Assembly (NCBI RefSeq): GCF_016792905.1
Contig: NZ_JAEULP010000026.1
Location: forward strand, 62,001 to 126,000
Direction: 5' to 3'
Length of the DNA: 64,000 nt
From: Tabrizicola sp.
GTDB taxonomy: Bacteria; Pseudomonadota; Alphaproteobacteria; Rhodobacterales; Rhodobacteraceae
Position 1 is the stretch's first letter; every line of letters starts with the position of its first letter. Positions 59,866-64,000 of this stretch are shown piece by piece. Position numbers and translations under genes: made by a program. The notes beneath the pieces are model-generated. The model searched no databases. It was not told the DNA's origin and saw only the letters and a list, made by a program, of their open reading frames with translations.

Positions 59866-62274
59866 TCAGAGTGCGGATGTCGCCTGCCAGATCTCGTCCA
59901 TGTAGCTGCGGATCGTCCGGTCGGAGGAGAAGAACCCGCTCCGCGCCGTGTTCAGCGCCGCCATCTTCCACCAGCGGTCCGGATCGGCATAGGCCGCATC
60001 AACCTGCGCCTGCGCCGCGTGATAGGCCGCGAAGTCCGAGGCGACCAGGAAATAGTCCGAATGCCAGATGCCATGGACAAGGCCATGGTAGCGCCCCGGC
60101 TCATCCGGAGAGAAGCGCCCCTCGGCGATCATCTGGAGAACATCAAGCAAAGGCTGGCTGGCTTCGATCGCTTTCTTCGCGTGATCCGGGTCCTCGCGGC
60201 GTTTCGCCACCTCTTCGGCGGTCAGGCCGAACAGGAAGAAGTTCTCCGCGCCAACCTCTTGCAATATCTCGACATTCGCGCCGTCGAGCGTGCCGATGGT
60301 CACGGCCCCGTTCATCATGAATTTCATGTTCCCGGTGCCCGAAGCCTCTTTCCCGGCCGTGGAAATCTGCTCCGACAGGTCGGACGCCGGGATCACCCGT
60401 TCCGCCATTGTCACGTTGTAGTTCGCCGGATAGACGATCTTCAGCAGGTCCTTCGTGACCGCATCGCTGTTAACAACCACCGCCACGTCATTGATAAGCC
60501 TGATGATTTCCTTCGCCACCGCATAACCCGGCGCGGCCTTCCCGCCGAAAACCTTCACCCGGGGCACCCATGGCCCTTTCGGGTTCGACCGCACCCGATG
60601 CCAGTGTGCAATCGTTTCCAGGATGTTCAGAAGCTGCCGCTTGTATTCGTGGATGCGCTTGATCTGCACGTCGAACAGCGCGTCGGGCGATACGGCAATC
60701 CCCATCTCGCGTCCGATCCAGTTCGACAGCGCCACCTTGTTCTCGCGCTTGGCTGCGGCGAAATCCGCCCGGAAGCCTGCCTCCGCCACATGCGGCTCCA
60801 GCTCGCGCAGGCGGTCCAGATCAGCCTCCCAGCCGGTCCCGATGGTCTTCGTGATCAAGGCCGACAAGGGCCGGTTCGCCATCCGCAGCCAGCGCCGGGG
60901 GGTCACGCCGTTGGTCTGGTTGATGATCCGCCCCGGATGCAGCCCGTTCAGTTCCGGGAACAGGTTCTTCTTGACCAGGTCCGAATGCAGCGCCGAAACC
61001 CCGTTCACCTTGTGCGACATGATGAAGGCCAGCTCCCCCATCCGCACTTCCTGATGCTTGACGATCCCGACATAATGCGGCCGGTTCGGATAGGCGCGGC
61101 GGTGCCAGCTGTCGATCCGCTCGACGATCTGCATGTGGCGCGGCAGCACGTTGCCGAACATGAAAGTCGCCCATTTTTCAAGCGCTTCCGGCAACAACGT
61201 GTGGTTGGTATACCCCAGGCAGGCCCGCGCGATGGTCAGCGCCTCGTCGAACTCCAGCCCATGCTCGTCGGTCAGCAGCCGGATCAGCTCCGGCCCGGCG
61301 ATCGCCGGATGCGTGTCGTTCATCTGGATCGCCACATGCCGGGGCAGCGCCCGCAGGTCAGAATGGTTCGCAAGGTAGCGCCGCAGGATGTCCTGCAAGG
61401 CCGCCGAGGTCAGGAAGAACTCCTGCTTCAGCCGCAGCTCCTTGCCCTGATAGGTCGTGTCATCGGGATACAGCACGCGGGAAAGCGTGCGGGCCAGCGT
61501 CTCCGGTTCCGCCGCCGCCGTGTAGTCGCCGCGGTTGAAGCGTTCGAGGTCGAAATTCCGCGTCCCCTTCGCCCCCCAGAGCCGCAAGGTATTGGCCCAT
61601 TTGCCCTGCCAGCCTATGACCGGCGTGTCGTAGGCTTCCGCCGTCACAGTCTCTTGCGGCACCCAGATCTCGCGCCCGTCACGGGTCTCGACGCCACCCT
61701 TGAAGCCCACGGTATAGGCGCTTTCCGGACGGGCGAATTCCCAGGGGTGGGCCTGCGCCAGCCAGTTTTCCGGCGTCTCGATCTGGCGACCCTGATCGAA
61801 ATGCTGGCGGAAAAGCCCGTGTTCGTAGCGGATGCCATAGCCATAGGCGGGGCACCCAAGCGTCGCCATCGATTCCATGAAACAGGCCGCGAGGCGCCCC
61901 AGGCCGCCGTTCCCCAGCGCCGCGTCGGGCTCGTCGTCGATCACCACCCGGATGTCCTGGCCGAAATGCGCCATCGCTTCGGCGGCCATGTCATAAAGGC
62001 CGAGGTTGATCATCGCATCCTCCAGGATGCGGCCGATCAGGAATTCCATCGACAGGTAGTAGACGCGCTTGCGGTCCTCGGCCCAGGTGCGGCGGGTCGA
62101 GGCGAACCACGGTTCGACGATCTCGTCCCGGATGGCGTGCGACAGCGCCATCCGCCAGTCATGCGGGCTGGCGTGGGGGGCATCCTTGCCCACGGTAAAG
62201 GTCAGGTGGCGCAGGATGCTGGCCTGCAGGATGTTCGGGGTCACGCTCAGATCGGTCACGGGCTTGTCCAGCAA
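59866..62274 (-). CDS. glgP: Glycogen phosphorylase
   Basis: An 802-residue GT35 enzyme that releases glucose-1-phosphate from glycogen; Pgm then makes glucose-6-P. The PLP-binding region is EASGTGNMKFMMNGA near residue 650, and IQMNDTHPAIAGPELIRLL and NGGLGRLAACFMESMATLG are typical. I chose a TTG start at 62274 because AGGAG lies six bases before it and the protein begins just before the conserved NILQASILRHLTF region. An ATG at 62367 would add 31 unusual residues and would overlap promoter-like sequence. It is the first gene of the operon. Confidence 0.93.
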   Translation of the reverse strand: MLDKPVTDLSVTPNILQASILRHLTFTVGKDAPHASPHDWRMALSHAIRDEIVEPWFASTRRTWAEDRKRVYYLSMEFLIGRILEDAMINLGLYDMAAEAMAHFGQDIRVVIDDEPDAALGNGGLGRLAACFMESMATLGCPAYGYGIRYEHGLFRQHFDQGRQIETPENWLAQAHPWEFARPESAYTVGFKGGVETRDGREIWVPQETVTAEAYDTPVIGWQGKWANTLRLWGAKGTRNFDLERFNRGDYTAAAEPETLARTLSRVLYPDDTTYQGKELRLKQEFFLTSAALQDILRRYLANHSDLRALPRHVAIQMNDTHPAIAGPELIRLLTDEHGLEFDEALTIARACLGYTNHTLLPEALEKWATFMFGNVLPRHMQIVERIDSWHRRAYPNRPHYVGIVKHQEVRMGELAFIMSHKVNGVSALHSDLVKKNLFPELNGLHPGRIINQTNGVTPRRWLRMANRPLSALITKTIGTGWEADLDRLRELEPHVAEAGFRADFAAAKRENKVALSNWIGREMGIAVSPDALFDVQIKRIHEYKRQLLNILETIAHWHRVRSNPKGPWVPRVKVFGGKAAPGYAVAKEIIRLINDVAVVVNSDAVTKDLLKIVYPANYNVTMAERVIPASDLSEQISTAGKEASGTGNMKFMMNGAVTIGTLDGANVEILQEVGAENFFLFGLTAEEVAKRREDPDHAKKAIEASQPLLDVLQMIAEGRFSPDEPGRYHGLVHGIWHSDYFLVASDFAAYHAAQAQVDAAYADPDRWWKMAALNTARSGFFSSDRTIRSYMDEIWQATSAL

Positions 62275-62352
62275 TGTCTTCTCCTGAGAAAGCCTAAGCG
62301 CCACGGGGCGACGGTCAAGCGGGCTTTCGATGGCGGCAGTTGGGAACGTCTC

Positions 62353-62366
62353 TGTTACCGCAAACA
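62353..62366. promoter_or_regulatory. Degenerate CceR-like site upstream of glgP
   Basis: TGTTACCGCAAACA differs at two positions from the edd site TGTTAGCGCTAACA. It lies 79 bases before the TTG start of glgP, next to CCCCTGTCTAG (62370-62380), an 11-mer it shares with the zwf promoter. Confidence 0.4.
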
Positions 62367-62515
62367 TTCCCCCTGTCTAGGCGGTTTAAAGCGATTTGGA
62401 AACGTGATTCGCCGAATTTTCCGGCGGCGCGGCCTTGAAGACGCGCCCTCTGCACGTCACCTCTTGACGCGGACGCACGGGTCTGGACCATGCGACCGCA
62501 GCAAGAGGCCCCAGG

Positions 62516-62713
62516 ATGACCACGCTTTCCGTCCCCGACATGAGCTGCAATCACTGCAGGATGACCGTTGAATCAGCGCTCGCCGGTGTCCCGCAGGCCG
62601 GCGCCGTGACCGTCGACCTGACGAACCGCAAGGTTCGGGTCGCAGGCCCCGCCCCGGCCGAGGCGCTGATCCAGGCACTGGACAAGGTGGGCTATCCGGC
62701 GACAGTGGACTAA
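62516..62713 (+). CDS. Heavy-metal-associated (CopZ-like) metallochaperone
   Basis: A 65-residue HMA-domain peptide. The metal motif is MSCNHC (residues 9-14; CxxC), followed by the beta-alpha-beta-beta-alpha-beta order with KVRVAGPAP and ALDKVGYPATVD. It probably carries Cu(I) to a P-type ATPase or regulator. No such gene is near. It is divergent from glgP, and its stop overlaps that of the convergent DAO oxidase by four bases. Confidence 0.9.
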   Translation: MTTLSVPDMSCNHCRMTVESALAGVPQAGAVTVDLTNRKVRVAGPAPAEALIQALDKVGYPATVD

Positions 62714-64000
62714 AGGCTGGGGCCGGGCTCGATCCTGCTGCCGTCGCTGAACCGCGACCACCGGAAGCGGCTCAGGTCATGCCCGGTCGGTCGCCCCATC
62801 ACCAGATCAGAAACGACGCGCCCCATGCCGGGACCGATGCCGAAGCCATGCCCGCTCATCCCGGTGGCGATGGTCAGGCCGGGGATCGGGGCGTGGTCCA
62901 CCACAGGCACCACATCCGGCAGGCTGTCGATCATTCCGGCCCAGGCCGTCTTGAGCTTCGGTCGGCCGAGCGCGGGAAAGGCCTTGGCAAAGCTGTCCTG
63001 CACCTGGGAAAGCGTTGCCATGTTCGGCGCCGGATTCAGGATGCGCTGGCGCTCGAACGGACTCTCGGCATCCAGCGCCCAGCGACGCGGGGTGCCCCAG
63101 GCGTCGGGAAAGCCCTTCGGCGCCGCGAGACGGAAGGTCGTCGACCGGAAGTCCTTCTTCAGGATCGTCAGATAGTACTTCAGGCTCGCAAAGGCGCCCC
63201 GGCCGATGAAGAAATCGTGCTCCCCTCCCGGTGCGATGGAATAGCCACCATCCGCCCGGCGGCGGAAGGCGAAATCGTCGTCCGCCGCGTTGCCGGGAAA
63301 TATCTCCGGCATCGGCACGGTCGCCGCGACGGAAGCCAGCACCGACAGCTGCGGAATGTGGACGCCGTGACGGTCGAGCAGCAACCGTGACCATGCCCCC
63401 GCCGCGACCACCACATGATCGCAGACGATCCGGCCCGCCTCCGTCACCACCCCCGCAACCCGCCCCGCCGCAAGGTCCAGCCCCCGCACCGCACAGGCCT
63501 CGCGGATCACCACGCCCATCTCTGCCGCCCGCGCCGCCAGCGCTGGCACCGCAACCCAAGGTTCAGCCCTTGCATCCGATGCCGTGAAAAGCCCGCCTTG
63601 CCACGGCGCGACTGCCCCCTTCAGCATCGCCATCGTCTCGGCAGCCGTCAGAAGCCGCGTGTCGAGCTGGTGCGCGCGCGCATGTTCGCTCCAGGCCTCG
63701 AACCCCGCGATCTCGACCTCGGTCTTCGCCATGTAGAGGACGCCCGTCTGGCGGAACCCAAGCGCGTCCCCCATCTCGGCGGCCAGACGCTTCCAGATCG
63801 CCAGGCTTTCCACCATGATCGGCAACTCGCCCGGATCGCGGCCCTGCTGGCGCACCCAGCCCCAGTTGCGGCTCGATTGCTCGCCCGCGATCCGGCCCTT
63901 CTCGCACAGCACCACCGACAGCCCGCTTTCCGCGAGGTGCCAGGCGGTCATCACCCCGATCACGCCCCCGCCGATCACCACCACATCGGCGCGCCCAGGC
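62710..64000 (-). CDS. FAD-dependent oxidoreductase, DAO family (N-terminus cut by window end)
   Basis: At least 429 residues, running off the right edge; the frame is open there and reads PGRADVVVIGGGVIG. The Rossmann motif VVIGGGVIGVMTAWHL is at its start, SSRNWGWVRQQGRDPGE follows (the family's flavin-contacting region), and the C-terminal GHGFGIGPGMGRVVSDLVMG closes the FAD site. It belongs to the glycine oxidase / D-amino acid dehydrogenase / GlpD-like group. Relatives in Rhodobacteraceae are often in amino acid or methylamine utilisation clusters. It overlaps the convergent CopZ-like gene by four bases. The true start lies outside the window. Confidence 0.85.
   Translation of the reverse strand, partial: PGRADVVVIGGGVIGVMTAWHLAESGLSVVLCEKGRIAGEQSSRNWGWVRQQGRDPGELPIMVESLAIWKRLAAEMGDALGFRQTGVLYMAKTEVEIAGFEAWSEHARAHQLDTRLLTAAETMAMLKGAVAPWQGGLFTASDARAEPWVAVPALAARAAEMGVVIREACAVRGLDLAAGRVAGVVTEAGRIVCDHVVVAAGAWSRLLLDRHGVHIPQLSVLASVAATVPMPEIFPGNAADDDFAFRRRADGGYSIAPGGEHDFFIGRGAFASLKYYLTILKKDFRSTTFRLAAPKGFPDAWGTPRRWALDAESPFERQRILNPAPNMATLSQVQDSFAKAFPALGRPKLKTAWAGMIDSLPDVVPVVDHAPIPGLTIATGMSGHGFGIGPGMGRVVSDLVMGRPTGHDLSRFRWSRFSDGSRIEPGPSL

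Noticed and set aside
62353-62367. ATG at 62367 as the glgP start
   Set aside because: It gives an odd 31-residue extension with no ribosome site, and it overlaps a promoter-like 11-mer and an operator-like sequence. A TTG with AGGAG in front is better.
57595-62571. A 1658-codon open frame on the plus strand opposite glgB and glgP
   Set aside because: It is antisense to two clear enzymes, has a biased Arg/His/Pro-rich composition, and no domain. High-GC genomes produce such long shadow frames.

Overview
The window is a high-GC chromosomal segment from an alphaproteobacterium, most likely a member of the Rhodobacteraceae (Rhodobacter, Gemmobacter or Tabrizicola type). The pointers are a DksA with a single cysteine in place of the zinc-finger set, an NDUFA12-family complex I subunit beside mlaD, DUF2155, DUF2927 and DUF2218 proteins, RTX proteins with C-terminal Hint domains, an Entner-Doudoroff gene set under a CceR-like palindrome, and the general gene vocabulary. 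I see no phage, plasmid, IS element, rRNA operon or CRISPR array.

Layout. 1-4537: end of a branched-chain amino acid ABC transporter operon (livH tail, livM), a dimethylglycine/sarcosine dehydrogenase-like flavoprotein and a MocA-like nucleotidyltransferase. 4529-8844: a 1160-residue RTX protein ending in a Hint domain, and a second free-standing Hint protein. 9306-15304: tRNA-Leu(CAA), YpfJ-type zinc peptidase, dsbB, dgt, erpA, an unknown protein, xth and a LysR regulator. 15464-27803: two tandem aldo/keto reductases, an FAD monooxygenase, dksA, a MoxR ATPase, an SRPBCC-SRPBCC-ArsR unit, a DUF2927 lipoprotein, a CoxE-like VWA protein, an M48 peptidase, a PIN protein, an RlmI-type methyltransferase and a small exported protein. 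27920-33966: a mini exported protein, edd, eda, accB, accC, aat. 33876-37672: DUF2155, mlaD, NDUFA12, DUF2218, clpX, clpP. 38009-41882: CAP protein, sensor kinase, MBL-fold hydrolase, tRNA-Asn, tRNA-Gly, lipoprotein, RidA. 41962-45685: zwf-pgl-pgi operon. 45790-49363: MgtC-like protein, HNH nuclease, a radical SAM protein with a small partner, a lytic transglycosylase lipoprotein. 49465-50997: a non-pyrrolysine MttB homologue. 51102-62274: a complete glycogen operon, glgP-glgB-glgC-glgA-glgX-pgm. 62516-64000: a CopZ-like metal-binding peptide and a partial DAO-type oxidase.

How it works together. Glucose-6-phosphate is the hub. Pgm and Pgi connect glycogen and fructose-6-phosphate to it, Zwf and Pgl oxidise it to 6-phosphogluconate, and Edd and Eda split that to pyruvate and glyceraldehyde-3-phosphate. 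The same palindrome (TGTTAGCGCTAAC) sits in the promoters of edd and zwf, and a degenerate version lies before glgP. This suggests common control by a LacI-family regulator encoded elsewhere. Scattered methyl-amine-type enzymes (DMGDH-like, MttB-like, DAO-like) suggest use of betaine-type osmolytes or amino acids.

The most unusual signals are: (i) a translationally coupled pair of a radical SAM enzyme and a 110-residue protein with a duplicated PYGI motif; (ii) a family of about 50-bp double-palindrome elements at five gene ends, four of them between convergent genes; (iii) a separate roughly 60-bp repeat downstream of two unrelated genes; (iv) a 34-bp inverted repeat between edd and eda; and (v) the shared operator and promoter motifs of the sugar genes.
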